From NCBI RefSeq assembly GCF_014284175.1, contig NZ_JACOGA010000009.1:1-64000 (forward strand): 64,000 nt of DNA, read 5' to 3'. Positions 28,780-37,853 of the stretch are shown here, piece after piece. Numbering within the stretch: the first letter of the stretch is position 1; every line of letters starts with the position of its first letter. The notes beneath the pieces are model-generated. The model had not been told where the DNA came from. It searched no databases and saw only the letters and a list, made by a program, of their open reading frames with translations. The translations under genes and the position numbers were made by a program. This DNA is from Affinundibacterium flavidum (GTDB lineage Bacteria; Pseudomonadota; Gammaproteobacteria; Burkholderiales; Burkholderiaceae_D).

Positions 28780-28991
28780 GGAAACGTCTTTGAATAATTG
28801 GTGGTGGTTTGATCATTTGGTCTTCGCGCTGGGTTAACGATATCACAGGATTCAATTAAGGCTCCTCGCGCCTATCTATTTGTCTTCATTGTTCTTTTGA
28901 TTACATATATCTTACAAAACGACTCCGCCCAACGGGTTTGCTGATTTCGATTATGATCATACATCTGTTAATTCATAGACGAAGGCCAAAG

Positions 28992-29741
28992 ATGCGCTAC
29001 TCCACCAAGCTAGTAAGAACAATGCTGTTAGCAATCTGCATCGGCTTTAGCCTTTCTCTTTCCGCATCGGCGCAATCCAACTCCTCGACCAAAGAAATCC
29101 TTACAGCAAAACCCGTTCATTGGGGACTGCATGGCATGTTGATTTTCGGTGATAAGAACGATTTGTATGCCTCGCATCTACCGATGTTTCATGCACCACA
29201 TGATAGACAGGTCATCTTTCGCTTTCACTTTAGCGACAAAAAAATTGATGCGAAAGTCAAAAAACATTTCGCAGAAAAGCAAGAACTTTGGACCTTAGAA
29301 CCAGAAGAATTTGACTTGGATCGCTTGCAAACAAACACAGCAAATGCGCTAAAAAAATTTACTGGAAAATTAGTTCAAGGTCACTTTGAACGCGGCGGAA
29401 AGCAACGTTATGCAATGCAGACAGTGCTAGTCGATGAAGTACTAGTGTTCAATCGGCTCACGCCAAATGAAACTACAAAAGGTGAAGGCATTTATTATGT
29501 AATAGGGCAGGGGAGTACACAATTTCTGATGAAGAAAATTGACCGGCAACCCGATTTTGATGTGCTGATGAGCGTCAAGAATGCAGACAAATCTGAGCGT
29601 AAGTTAAATCAAATAGTCGTCACCACCCAAGACCTGACATTGCCCAAGAAAGGCGCAATAACGACGGCATTGCAACAGCAATTGGGCAAGCATTGGCGGT
29701 CTGGAGATGTCATTTATTTTGAGACCGAGGATTTGAAATAA
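28992..29741 (+). CDS. Secreted hypothetical protein
   Basis: The protein has 249 residues. I start at ATG 28992 (MRYSTKLV) because GAAGG lies 7 bp upstream and a clean signal peptide (AICIGFSLSLSASAQS) follows; an upstream in-frame start would add 18 residues. The mature part includes VHWGLHGMLIFGDKNDLYASHLPMF and a Lys-rich middle. I do not recognise a named family. It is probably periplasmic. Confidence 0.75.
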   Translation: MRYSTKLVRTMLLAICIGFSLSLSASAQSNSSTKEILTAKPVHWGLHGMLIFGDKNDLYASHLPMFHAPHDRQVIFRFHFSDKKIDAKVKKHFAEKQELWTLEPEEFDLDRLQTNTANALKKFTGKLVQGHFERGGKQRYAMQTVLVDEVLVFNRLTPNETTKGEGIYYVIGQGSTQFLMKKIDRQPDFDVLMSVKNADKSERKLNQIVVTTQDLTLPKKGAITTALQQQLGKHWRSGDVIYFETEDLK

Positions 29742-29760
29742 ATTTTGTCAGTCTTTATTC

Positions 29761-29830
29761 ACAACTGCGCACAACTGCCCACAACTGCCCACGACTACTC
29801 ACGACTATCTATGACTATTTACGACCAGTG
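29761..29830. repeat. 10-bp tandem repeat, seven degenerate units
   Basis: Seven consecutive 10-mers begin at 29761, with unit ACAACTGCCC drifting to ACGACTATCT and ATGACTATTT. The period is exactly ten, one helical turn. It lies between convergent genes and ends 30 bp before the stop of the DUF4214 lipoprotein. Confidence 0.85.
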
Positions 29831-29860
29831 CGTGCTATGAAATCACTGCGCCTTACGGTT

Positions 29861-31603
29861 CTAGTTAGGGAACTTAAACATCACTGTTTCCGCCATAGGA
29901 TCACCGCTAGCTGATCTAAATCCATCACTCATAAATTGAATGGTGCCACCAGGTGTGTAGCTGATAAACTCAATTACAAAAGTCTTGCGGTCGGCTGTCC
30001 AATAGGATGATTTTGGAACATAGTCGCCCGTGGCTACAAAACCAGGGCCCATCACCCGATCAAAGCTGATTGTGATCTTGGGATCCGTTCCGGCGGTGAA
30101 GGTCGGGCCACTGATGATTTTACTAAAACCCGGTGTGCCAGATTGTGGCAAACGGAAGATAAATGGCATGTTCATTGCAACATTAGCAGTCGAGATGAAA
30201 CCAGGCTGGCCATCGTTGCGAACGCCGCTAAGGGTTACGTCACTGCCAGGAATAAAATCGCTAAACTCGATCACAAAACTTCGCTTATCGGATTTCCAAT
30301 ACATTGCTTTCGCGTTAAAACTGCCTTCCACTGCGTAACTTGCTTGCATCGCACTATCAAACTTGAATTCTAATGTCGGCGTCGCACCTGAGGTGAACTG
30401 TGGGATGCTGGCGATTACAGGGGGATCTAACAATTGAGACGCACTTTTAGGAAAGTAGAAGACAATATCTTCACTGATGGGGATGTGTTCGGCTGAACTA
30501 AATGCAGGCTGACCGGTAACGCCAGTGCCAAAAAATGTTACTCGCCCATTTGCCTCGTACGCTTCCATTTCGATAAAGAAGGTGCGTTTATCACTGCGCC
30601 ATCCCGATGATTTATGTGTATATGCCCCCTCTGTGCGGAAGCTTTCATCCATATCCATATCGAAAGTTAATTCCAGCAAGGATGGTGAGCCTATCGTCAA
30701 CTTGGGTTCACCCACTAATTGCGGTGGCGACTTACGCATGTCGGCTGCAAAGCCGACGACTTTGAACAAGTCTTTTGCCACTGTGATATTCGTGGGAGTG
30801 ACTGCATTGGCGATTGCCATGGTTTTGATAATAGATTCTTGCCCACTGACATAGGTCAGACCTTGTGTGATTGCGAAGTCGGCGGCAACTGTGTATTTGT
30901 TGTCGAGTAGTTGGGGAACCCAGCCAAATTGGGGATGATTGGTGAATTGATGCGCGACGTCGAGAATGGTGAGAATTAAACCACCTTTGCTGGTTTTGCC
31001 CGTATTGAGTTCACCGGCCCAATAAGCAACATCTTCTTCTGGCGGTGCGGTTGGTCCTGAACGCCCTAGCACGTTTTTATAAATAATCTTAACGAAGTCA
31101 GCATTGCTCATTTGAGCGGTATAGCCAGTTTGTTCGCTATATAAGATTGCAGCGCCATAAAAAATATCAGCAATTTCCTTTATCGATTTTCCAGCACGCT
31201 TTTCGTTGATCCAATAGCTTAAACCTTCGGCATCAGGTACGCGATTAAAAAAAGCCACGTACAGCTCAACTAATATCTTGAGTTCGTTTGCAGGAATGCT
31301 TGTGCTTAAGGCCTGCATATTCGTGTTGAGTTTAAGATCTGAAAATTTAAACACGGTGGTGCTCAAAGGATGCAGTGCCGTCACGCCACTTTGCTTATTT
31401 TTTATTTGAAACTGCGTCGCGGTTTGGGTGATTAGATAATCAGTCCGCTGCCCACTGAGCTCTACTACATTATCTGCTACCGGTGGCGATGCTGGCGTCA
31501 TGGATAAGCCAGCGCGGGATTCGTGTGTTTCACCACCACAGGCAACCAACAGAAGGAGTAAGGCATAGCAGGTGAGGATGCGAGGCGAGAATGATAGTTT
31601 CAT
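29861..31603 (-). CDS. Lipoprotein with DUF4214 domain and three Ig-like (SbsA-type) repeats
   Basis: The protein has 580 residues. The lipobox is LLVAC with Cys22. A DUF4214 domain (about 105-235) contains LYVAFFNRVPDAEGLSYWI and MSNADFVKIIYKNVLGR and is very similar to the tail of the RTX metalloprotease at 16713. Three about 90-residue repeats follow, each with a block like ELTFDMDM, KSSGWRSDKRTFFIEM and a closing FYFPKS/FRLPQS/FKFPN. These match bacterial Ig-like SbsA modules. It is probably an outer-membrane-anchored surface or periplasmic protein with an adhesive or structural role. Confidence 0.85.
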   Translation of the reverse strand: MKLSFSPRILTCYALLLLLVACGGETHESRAGLSMTPASPPVADNVVELSGQRTDYLITQTATQFQIKNKQSGVTALHPLSTTVFKFSDLKLNTNMQALSTSIPANELKILVELYVAFFNRVPDAEGLSYWINEKRAGKSIKEIADIFYGAAILYSEQTGYTAQMSNADFVKIIYKNVLGRSGPTAPPEEDVAYWAGELNTGKTSKGGLILTILDVAHQFTNHPQFGWVPQLLDNKYTVAADFAITQGLTYVSGQESIIKTMAIANAVTPTNITVAKDLFKVVGFAADMRKSPPQLVGEPKLTIGSPSLLELTFDMDMDESFRTEGAYTHKSSGWRSDKRTFFIEMEAYEANGRVTFFGTGVTGQPAFSSAEHIPISEDIVFYFPKSASQLLDPPVIASIPQFTSGATPTLEFKFDSAMQASYAVEGSFNAKAMYWKSDKRSFVIEFSDFIPGSDVTLSGVRNDGQPGFISTANVAMNMPFIFRLPQSGTPGFSKIISGPTFTAGTDPKITISFDRVMGPGFVATGDYVPKSSYWTADRKTFVIEFISYTPGGTIQFMSDGFRSASGDPMAETVMFKFPN

Positions 31604-31695
31604 ATCGGCGGTGTGAGTTAAAGTACTAAGAACGGGCGCACGAAAAGATGCATGATGAAATAAAAAATATTAAGAAAATTATTTTTTTCATTATC

Positions 31696-32325
31696 TTAGC
31701 ATGCGTGCTTTTTTTCGTAATACGTCAAAAACATGTCCGCCGTCAGTTGTATAACTTTTTTCTGTTGTGCATCTGTGAGCAGCGGCTGTCCCATAGCGAT
31801 TTGCGGCCAGAAGGCTAGGGATTTTAATTGACCTTGCAGCATATCGCCCATCAAGATTGCATCGCCAGCTTTGAGTTTTTTGTCAGTTTGTGCTGCTTTG
31901 ATCCAGGTGACGATACCTTCTTCTCGCTTGTTGAGTTTGTCCACCATGTCGCGCGCGCGCTCTGGCGTGTGTATGGTGGCGGCAACGGCGACGCGGACTA
32001 GATCCATGAAGTCTTGGTCGCACATCATTTGCATTTTTTTGTTTAAGAAATCTTGTAGCTGTGTCTTTAGCGTGCGCTCTTTTTGATATGTGAATTCATT
32101 TTGTGCCGATGCGCTTTCCCACAAGTGCATCAAAATCGCCGCGAATAAATCTTCTTTGCCGGGAAAGTGGTTGTACACCGTGCGCTTGGAAACTTCTGCC
32201 GTGGCAGCAATTTTGTCCATGCTGGTGGCTTCAAAGCCGTTACTGCGAAACTCAGCAATAGCAGCTTGCAAAATCGCAATACGTTTACGATCGGTTTGGC
32301 GGAGAGGCGTGGACATGGCTTTCAA
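31696..32325 (-). CDS. TetR-family transcriptional regulator
   Basis: The protein has 209 residues. The N-terminal HTH is AILQAAIAEFRSNGFEATSM, then AATAEVSKRTVYNHFPGKEDLF. The C-terminal domain resembles the AefR/TetR_C_7 type (DFMDLVRVAVAATIHTPERA). ATGs at 32325 or 32316 are both possible. It is divergent from the metallo-hydrolase gene with a palindrome between them, so it most likely represses both itself and that gene until an unknown ligand binds. Confidence 0.92.
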   Translation of the reverse strand: MKAMSTPLRQTDRKRIAILQAAIAEFRSNGFEATSMDKIAATAEVSKRTVYNHFPGKEDLFAAILMHLWESASAQNEFTYQKERTLKTQLQDFLNKKMQMMCDQDFMDLVRVAVAATIHTPERARDMVDKLNKREEGIVTWIKAAQTDKKLKAGDAILMGDMLQGQLKSLAFWPQIAMGQPLLTDAQQKKVIQLTADMFLTYYEKKHAC

Positions 32326-32385
32326 TCAAGATTTAAGAAATTACACAAATTTTACACTAAGTAGTTTACTTTCTTAAAGTTTGAA

Positions 32386-32400
32386 ACTACACTGTGTAGT
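32386..32400. promoter_or_regulatory. Candidate TetR operator
   Basis: This is a 15-bp perfect palindrome, ACTACAC-T-GTGTAGT, between divergent regulator and hydrolase genes. An imperfect copy (ACACTAAGTAGT, about 32354-32365) lies 30 bp away. Both would overlap the two promoters. Confidence 0.75.
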
Positions 32401-32430
32401 GTACTTTTTAATTGGTGAAGGAGTTTTCCT

Positions 32431-33555
32431 ATGACTGTTCGCCGCGACCCTCATTCTGTTTTAGCATCCGATCAGAAAGCATCAACAAAAGTGACGCCTG
32501 CCAAATTCAAAAATGCACATGCCTTGCGCGAACCAGGCTTTTTAAAGACCTTGGGAATCGCCTTTAAATTCTTCTTTAGCAAACCAAAGAATACCGAACC
32601 TGCAGGTAGTATTCCGGTGATGGAATTAACACGTGAAGAATTGTTAACCGCACCAGACAACACTTTGTATCGCTTGGGGCACTCGACTTTGTTGATGAAG
32701 ATGCAGGGCGTGTTTTGGTTAACCGATCCCGTGTTTTCTGAACGCGCTTCGCCGTTTCAATGGATGGGACCTAAGCGCTTTCATCATGCGCCAATCAGCA
32801 TCGCCGACTTGCCACCGATTAAGGCAGTGATCCTGTCGCATGATCACTACGATCATTTAGATCACGCCGCTATTTTGCAACTCGCCGATAAAGTGGAGCA
32901 CTTCATTACGCCAACTGGTGTTGGAGACAGGTTGATCGCTTGGGGCCTTCCTGCGGAAAAAATTCAGCAATTAGCGTGGTGGCAAAGCACTTCAATTAAA
33001 GGTCTTGAAAATGCAGTGGAACTGGTGGCGACGCCAGCGCAACATTTTTCAGGACGTAGTTTGCGTGATCGTGATCAAACTTTATGGGCTTCATGGACTA
33101 TCTTAAATCAAGATCAGCGCATTTTCTTTAGCGGCGATTCGGGTTACTTCACGGGCTTTAAAGAGATCGGTGACAAATACGGCCCTTTTGATTTGACCTT
33201 GATTGAAACCGGCGCTTACGACAAGCAATGGCCGGACGTGCATATGCAACCGGAAGAAAGCTTGCAAGCGCATCTGGATTTGCGCGGCAAACGTTTGCTA
33301 CCCATTCACAATGGCACTTTTGATCTGGCACTGCACGCATGGCATGAGCCCTTTGATCGTATCGTCGATCTGGCGCAGCGACATCAAGTCAAAATCAGTA
33401 CGCCTATGATGGGTGAAGCCGTCGATATTGCGGAAGCGCAAGCGGGCCAACGTTGGTGGTTGGAGCAATTGCCCGCAACGCAGGCAACCAATAAAGTAAC
33501 CAACAAAGCACGGCCTAAAATCGCTTCACTATACTCTGTGATCGCTGAACAATGA
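32431..33555 (+). CDS. Metallo-beta-lactamase-fold hydrolase (RomA/NAPE-PLD-like)
   Basis: The protein has 374 residues. The metal motif is ILSHDHYDHLDHAAI (HxHxDH, near 147-152). Further ligands are the His in TPAQHFSGRS, the Asp in FFSGDSGYF and the His in LLPIHNGTF. The strand LGHSTLLMKMQGVFWLTDPVF is typical of the UlaG/NAPE-PLD branch. There is no signal peptide. Substrates in this branch include lactones and phospholipids and cannot be decided here. Regulation by the divergent TetR protein is likely. Confidence 0.9.
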   Translation: MTVRRDPHSVLASDQKASTKVTPAKFKNAHALREPGFLKTLGIAFKFFFSKPKNTEPAGSIPVMELTREELLTAPDNTLYRLGHSTLLMKMQGVFWLTDPVFSERASPFQWMGPKRFHHAPISIADLPPIKAVILSHDHYDHLDHAAILQLADKVEHFITPTGVGDRLIAWGLPAEKIQQLAWWQSTSIKGLENAVELVATPAQHFSGRSLRDRDQTLWASWTILNQDQRIFFSGDSGYFTGFKEIGDKYGPFDLTLIETGAYDKQWPDVHMQPEESLQAHLDLRGKRLLPIHNGTFDLALHAWHEPFDRIVDLAQRHQVKISTPMMGEAVDIAEAQAGQRWWLEQLPATQATNKVTNKARPKIASLYSVIAEQ

Positions 33556-33782
33556 TTAAGGCTGGGAGCGTGGATTTGCCATCCCCATTTTGATCCAGGA
33601 CGTGCTTTTTACTTTTTTGAGATGAGGTGTTGCAGCTGCATTTTGTAACAGCACAGCTGCTTACTATGGCCTTGTGGTATTGCGACATTTAAGGCCTTGT
33701 CGTCTAAAGGAAAAGGCCGCGTTTCCTCTACTTATTCTGAGTCAATTGGTTAAAATTGTTTTGTAAGAGAACTGCCGATTTT

Positions 33783-33989
33783 CTATTTTGGCTTGAACCT
33801 TTCAATGCGGAAAAATATAAATTTTGCAACCATATCAGAAGAATAAAAGGCAAAAGGTCCACCAATTGCTCCAGTAACAGCTGCCGCAACATCTTTCCAA
33901 ATACCTTTTGTTTCTCCAAAAAAGTATTTCGATGTCTCAAAAAAAATAATTAAAATGATAAACATATATAAGAATTTGAATATTTTCAT
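33783..33989 (-). CDS. Small membrane protein
   Basis: The protein has 68 residues. The ATG at 33989 (MKIFKFLYMFIILIIFFE) gives an N-terminal helix followed by KDVAAAVTGAIGGPFAFYSS, a second hydrophobic stretch. A longer in-frame start at 34031 adds 14 residues and overlaps a GGGGTCAATT block. AT-rich composition sets it apart from the gene to the left. It may be the last member of the cassette region. No family is recognised. Confidence 0.5.
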   Translation of the reverse strand: MKIFKFLYMFIILIIFFETSKYFFGETKGIWKDVAAAVTGAIGGPFAFYSSDMVAKFIFFRIERFKPK

Positions 33990-34111
33990 TTTTAACTCTT
34001 TACCTAGTGCATCAATCGAAAAAGGGGTCAATTAATTCAAACATGAAAAATCCAAGATGATCAACCAAACACGTCAATGAGATTCTTATCTTGCAAATTC
34101 AATTTTAATGT

Positions 34112-34147
34112 CCATGCCATTTTAGAAGGCTGGCATGGCGTTTTTTT
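34112..34147 (+). terminator. Rho-independent terminator
   Basis: CCATGCCA (34112-34119) pairs with TGGCATGG (34131-34138) and is followed by CG and seven T. A related but weaker structure with GCCAT/ATGGC and TTTTT lies at 45398-45426, and the surrounding 50-60 bp are also similar, so the two are copies of one element. Confidence 0.75.
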
Positions 34148-34194
34148 GGGAATCTTGTCGCGGTAACGTGCGAGTATATGGTTCGACTATTTGA

Positions 34195-34848
34195 CTACTT
34201 GAGCTCACATCCCGTGGAATCTGAAAAGCGCCTAAGAAGTTCTTTTTTTGAATATTTTTCAACAATTTCCGATGGGTCAAACGACACCTTCATTCCCAAC
34301 GTCCATCCAGCATTTTTACATACGCCATTGTGTGGCACGACTAAGCCAATAACAAGATTTTTCCCCTCATTTTCCCATTTTATAGCGCCAACATTTGTAG
34401 AATAGCCTCCATCACAATTCGGAAGTTTATCAATTATCTTGACTGCTTTGTTTGGAAGCTTTAGTCGTTTCAACTTAGAATTCTCGTCTATTTCATATAC
34501 ATAAACATGCCAACCGCCAGACAATCCACCATCGGAGCTGGTAATGACAAATCGTTTTGAGTCTTCTGCCCACAAAACTTCATTGTAATACGGATAGAAT
34601 TCAATTTCTTTTAGATGAGTAGCTTTGCCATTACTTACAAAGAAAATCCCATCTCTTGAAATCTTCACTGACGATTTTCTATCTTGACTGTAGATGTTTT
34701 TAGCCTCATTAGGTTTATCGACATCCCGCTCTAAATTTTTAGCATTTTCGGACCACAGAAAGTCGCAAACCTTGCGCTTTTCAGTTGCAGCACATGCATT
34801 GCCAGTAATTAAAATCGCGAATATGAATAGAAAATTTATTTGTCTCAT
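34195..34848 (-). CDS. Secreted hypothetical protein (cassette-like gene)
   Basis: The protein has 217 residues with signal peptide INFLFIFAILITGNACA. The mature part has repeated beta-strand-like blocks (VLWAEDSKRFVITSSDGG, AIKWENEGKNLVIGLVV) reminiscent of WD/propeller blades, and four cysteines. The function is unknown. Its ATG lies 24 bp after GTTAACGC at the edge of an attC-like site, so it is probably the second cassette behind module H. AT-rich composition contrasts with the housekeeping genes to the left. Confidence 0.7.
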   Translation of the reverse strand: MRQINFLFIFAILITGNACAATEKRKVCDFLWSENAKNLERDVDKPNEAKNIYSQDRKSSVKISRDGIFFVSNGKATHLKEIEFYPYYNEVLWAEDSKRFVITSSDGGLSGGWHVYVYEIDENSKLKRLKLPNKAVKIIDKLPNCDGGYSTNVGAIKWENEGKNLVIGLVVPHNGVCKNAGWTLGMKVSFDPSEIVEKYSKKELLRRFSDSTGCELK

Positions 34849-34871
34849 TTAAATTCCAATTATTTGGTAAA

Positions 34872-35010
34872 GCGTTAACAACGCCGATTTTCTGTAAGGA
34901 ACACTGCTAAGTCCTCAATTTGGTGTTCCGAATCTTACACAAGAGCACGGATTATGAATTTGCAGCCCTAATGTGATTTCGTAGAAATGAAGTGCAAGTT
35001 GTGGTCATCG
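34872..35010 (-). other. attC-like site (degenerate)
   Basis: On the minus strand the 3' end reads CGGCGTTGTTAACGC, a plausible R' box. The interior forms a hairpin (TGTAA-GGAACAC at 34893-34904 against GTGTTCC-TTACA to 34939), as in the variable terminal structure of attC. The R'' side, after the stop at 35026, is unclear. Confidence 0.45.
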
Positions 35011-35025
35011 TATTCGACTGGGATG

Positions 35026-35661
35026 TCACCACAATTTCCACCACGGTTTGCTTTTCAGAATATTTTCCTGAGGGTTGTCGGGTGTTGCCGGACGCGGAGT
35101 TTTTGTTGGCTTGGGCTGTGTAGAGGATCTAGTAGTATGGAATTCTTCAAAACTTTCTTCCTCGAAATCTGATTCATCATGCTTGAAGCCGACTATATCT
35201 TGAGCAATTCGTAGAGGTATTTCGAAGAAGTAATCTGTATCGGCTTCTTTGCCCCCGGCATCTTCTTGCTGAGCAGCGTACTCTTGTACGATGGTTGCAT
35301 AGTCGTCTGGCAAATCACCAGATGATTGTAGATGGTCGATGCTGGTTTGTGCATCGTGCTCAACATGCCAGATTTGTTCGCCGTTTTTCCACAGTGCAGA
35401 TGTGGATACCATCACGTGTTCTTTGACCATGCAAACGATGACGTCGCAGTTCTTAGAAACTGCTGCCAACGAGATTGCGCTGACCAAAGGATGTTCGATG
35501 TCATTGAAGACAACGATGAACCAGCCACTTGGAAGTGAACGGCCTGATATTGGCACTTCAGGGTAGTCAGACATCTTCCCTGTGCGTTTGAGTAATAACT
35601 CATCCAATAAGACATCAGGGGTTTTGTTTCGTACAGCAAACCAAGAAATGGAGTAGCCCAT
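35026..35661 (-). CDS. Hypothetical cytosolic protein (first cassette behind module H)
   Basis: The protein has 211 residues. I start at ATG 35661 (MGYSISWFAVRNKTPDVLLD), 14 bp after the attI-like GTT of module H. It is acidic in the second half (SDFEEESFEEF) with a Pro/Thr-rich tail (STQPKPTKTPRPATP) ending in KPWWKLW. I do not recognise a named domain. The position suggests an integron cassette. Confidence 0.7.
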   Translation of the reverse strand: MGYSISWFAVRNKTPDVLLDELLLKRTGKMSDYPEVPISGRSLPSGWFIVVFNDIEHPLVSAISLAAVSKNCDVIVCMVKEHVMVSTSALWKNGEQIWHVEHDAQTSIDHLQSSGDLPDDYATIVQEYAAQQEDAGGKEADTDYFFEIPLRIAQDIVGFKHDESDFEEESFEEFHTTRSSTQPKPTKTPRPATPDNPQENILKSKPWWKLW

Positions 35662-35674
35662 AATTATGAAGTCC

Positions 35675-35745
35675 AACTTGTTTTAAAGTGAAAGAAATCG
35701 AAGCTCAACATGCCGATCATGTCAATGAAATTTATTGCAAGAAAT
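35675..35745 (-). repeat. attI-like module H (short remnant)
   Basis: On the minus strand it ends in CACTTTAAAACAAGTT, the same attI-like core as modules D, C and B. About 60 bp of upstream module sequence (with GAGCTTCGATTTC) is still recognisable before homology fades. There is no helicase fragment. Confidence 0.7.
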
Positions 35746-35806
35746 TGGAGTCCACTATTTTCCTTCTCATTTTCTAAAGTATCTAGGTTGAATGCGAAAT
35801 CATAAA

Positions 35807-36199
35807 TCATGTTCCAAGCCCCCAGTATCTTAAGCGTATAAAAAAGCGAAATAGACTAAAACGCGAGAAGAAAGTCGGATGATCACAAACAGACGGATCT
35901 AAAAGCGCTAGAATTTTTGGGTCATGCCCCGCATAACGTAAAGCATTCACACAACAGACATTGAGAGCATTGCAGGCGATGACAACTTCTTGGTCTGTTT
36001 CGGGTTGACGAATGAAATAGGTGTCAGAACACTCGTCGGAAAAAGAAGCTAATAAGGTCGGAGCTTCCTTCTCTGGCGTGCCGCAAGACATGCATTCGCC
36101 ACACCACGTGCCATCTTTGAATTGCATGCCAAGTGTGTAGAATGCACCTTCAGCGTTCATGGGAAATCGATGGGGGTGCAGGTAATAGCCGCGTTGCAT
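35807..36199 (-). CDS. Cysteine-rich hypothetical protein
   Basis: The protein has 130 residues with GTWCGECMSCGTPEKEAPTL near 31-50, suggesting a metal-binding knuckle, and further cysteines in NVCCVNALRY. The tail FSRFSLFRFFIRLRYWG is basic and aromatic. Homologous short proteins are known without function. It follows the ATPase gene by 54 bp on the same strand and is probably the third cassette of the module F run. Confidence 0.62.
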   Translation of the reverse strand: MQRGYYLHPHRFPMNAEGAFYTLGMQFKDGTWCGECMSCGTPEKEAPTLLASFSDECSDTYFIRQPETDQEVVIACNALNVCCVNALRYAGHDPKILALLDPSVCDHPTFFSRFSLFRFFIRLRYWGLGT

Positions 36200-36253
36200 G
36201 GTTTTGATTGGTAAGTGGATTAATCAATATCACTTAAAATGTTTCACACTGAG

Positions 36254-36997
36254 TTACGCTTCATTTTCATCTGATAGTAGTTGTTGAAGTCGGCGTGGAT
36301 AATTGTTTAGAAAGTCGCGAGTCACTGAATAGTGTTCGGTATCTTCAAAATTGATTTCTGATACTCCATACCCATCGAACTGAATGATTTTCGCACCTGG
36401 GTACGATAGCAAGATAGGTGAATGCGTTGCTATAATGAATTGGGACTCATTTTTAACTAGTTGGTGAATCGCGCTCAATGCGGCAAGTTGCCGATTGGGT
36501 GACAGTGCAGCTTCAGGCTCATCCATAAGGTAGAGGCCGCGCCCACGTAATTTGTGGATCAGAAGCGCCATGAAGGACTCACCGTGTGAGCGAGAATGCA
36601 ATGACTTGTTGTCATAGCCACCCAGGTAACCGACTTCATCCATGTATGTTGCCACATTAAAAAAAGTCTCGGCACGGAGGAAATAGCCATCTCTAGGTTG
36701 CCACGGTCCGCGCACTAGCCGCAATGCGGAGTGGAGGGACGACGTTGATTCTGTAGTTTTGAACTGCACATTTTTTGTTCCTCCTTCTGCCCCATAACTC
36801 AGAGCGATAGCCAATGCTTCCAAGACGGTAGATTTACCTGCACCGTTCTCACCCACAAAAAAAGTGACATCAGAATGAAACTTTATACTCTCTAGTTCGC
36901 GTACTGCTGGAATGCAAAACGGATATGAGTCAAAGTCGAGTTCTGCGTCTGGTCGATACGAGGCCTGGAGCAAGTAGGGTTTTCGGTTAAGTGTCAT
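36254..36997 (-). CDS. AAA family ATPase (ABC/OLD-like, single domain)
   Basis: The protein has 247 residues. Walker A is VGENGAGKSTVL (about 47-58), the signature-like block is SRSHGESFM, Walker B is LYLMDEPEAAL and the switch is IIATHSPILL. This is the AAA_15/AAA_21 layout related to RecF and OLD ATPases but without a TOPRIM nuclease. Such stand-alone ATPases occur in cassettes and defence loci. Its ATG lies 14 bp downstream of the attC R' box of the preceding cassette, so it is the second cassette behind module F. The stop TAA lies in GCGTAAC, which may be a worn R''. Confidence 0.88.
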   Translation of the reverse strand: MTLNRKPYLLQASYRPDAELDFDSYPFCIPAVRELESIKFHSDVTFFVGENGAGKSTVLEALAIALSYGAEGGTKNVQFKTTESTSSLHSALRLVRGPWQPRDGYFLRAETFFNVATYMDEVGYLGGYDNKSLHSRSHGESFMALLIHKLRGRGLYLMDEPEAALSPNRQLAALSAIHQLVKNESQFIIATHSPILLSYPGAKIIQFDGYGVSEINFEDTEHYSVTRDFLNNYPRRLQQLLSDENEA

Positions 36998-37010
36998 TGT
37001 CTATTTGCAG

Positions 37011-37130
37011 GTGCTTAATGTTGAACTAAGGGGGAGTGACAAACGGCGCACAAAATGCGAAGTATGCGCCGTTTGTGACTGTCCAGTGACGAGCGAAGCG
37101 AGGAAAGATCTTGAGCAATTTGTTAAGCAC
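37011..37130 (-). other. attC recombination site
   Basis: Minus strand: R'' is GTGCTTAACA (37121-37130) followed by the typical AATTGCTCAAG, and R' is ATTAAGCAC (37011-37019, first base of GTT changed). The interior is a strong hairpin of two 15-bp arms with one mismatch (37036-37050 and 37065-37079). The TAA stop of the upstream gene is embedded in R'', a hallmark of integron cassettes. Confidence 0.88.
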
Positions 37131-37557
37131 TTCTCTTATTCCATAACCATGCGATACCGGATACCAACACAAAAAACAGTATGAAAACCTTGTTTAGAAG
37201 GAGATCATAGCGGTGATTTGGCAAATTATGCTGTGGATATTCAACAGGCCAATATCCAAGATTTGCCGCCTTCTCCAGTAACGCAGGCGTTACTGGAATG
37301 CGTAAGACACGTTGATTGGGAGGCTTAAATATTAGTCCACCGAGATTGAAAAGCCCCTCTTCTGCGTGATGAAAGTACCAAAGATAGGCGTCCATTTTCA
37401 CATTGAATTTCTCAGCGAAAAAAGACATTAGATCCGAGAAGTCATCGCCTGCAATGCCTAGTTCAATTTCCAAGTCACTATGCGGCTCAATATTACATTT
37501 CTCGATACCGACTTCTAACGCAACAAACTCATAAATTTCTTCTATGCTGGTTGTCAT
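37123..37557 (-). CDS. DUF1493-like acyl-carrier-fold protein (first cassette behind module F)
   Basis: The protein has 144 residues. The N-terminal part reads like DUF1493: EIYEFVALEVGIE, then DLEIELGIAGDDFSDLMSFF with MDAYLWYFHHAEE. A C-terminal membrane helix (VFILFFVLVSGIAWLW) follows. The stop codon lies in the attC R'' box and the ATG 13 bp after the attI-like junction ATTAAGCAC, giving a compact cassette. Function unknown; DUF1493 resembles acyl carrier proteins but lacks a clear phosphopantetheine serine. Confidence 0.78.
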   Translation of the reverse strand: MTTSIEEIYEFVALEVGIEKCNIEPHSDLEIELGIAGDDFSDLMSFFAEKFNVKMDAYLWYFHHAEEGLFNLGGLIFKPPNQRVLRIPVTPALLEKAANLGYWPVEYPQHNLPNHRYDLLLNKVFILFFVLVSGIAWLWNKRSA

Positions 37558-37569
37558 GCGAGTGCTTAA

Positions 37570-37850
37570 TTTCTATTAAAGTGAAAGAAACCGAAGTTAA
37601 CATGCGGATAAATAATCTGCAATAAAGTTCTAAGCTTCTCAAAAGCCGCGTCTTGCCTTGTTCTTTTCTGTTATACCTACTGAAAAAAGGTATAACAGAT
37701 AGAACTTATATTCTGAACAGGATAATTAGACGTGTAAAACAACGATTGGGATTTGGCTTGTGAATGCGACATCCAATCACGAGAGCTGCGACGCCTCTTA
37801 CATGCTCATACAAAGTGAACTCAACAGCCTGAAAGCAGGTAATCATCGTT
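37570..37850 (-). repeat. attI-like module F
   Basis: The minus-strand core reads CACTTTAATAGAAATTAAGC, a worn version of CACTTTAAAACAAGTTARR. Upstream are CATGTTAACTTCGG and an inverted repeat CTGTTATACC/GGTATAACAG (37668-37698). The next 150 bp match the flank of the intact SNF2 gene (module A), but homology stops at 37850 before any helicase sequence. The junction motif follows directly. Confidence 0.82.
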
Positions 37851-37853
37851 TGT

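Noticed and set aside
29761..29830. Short CRISPR-like array
   Set aside because: Ten-base units without spacers.
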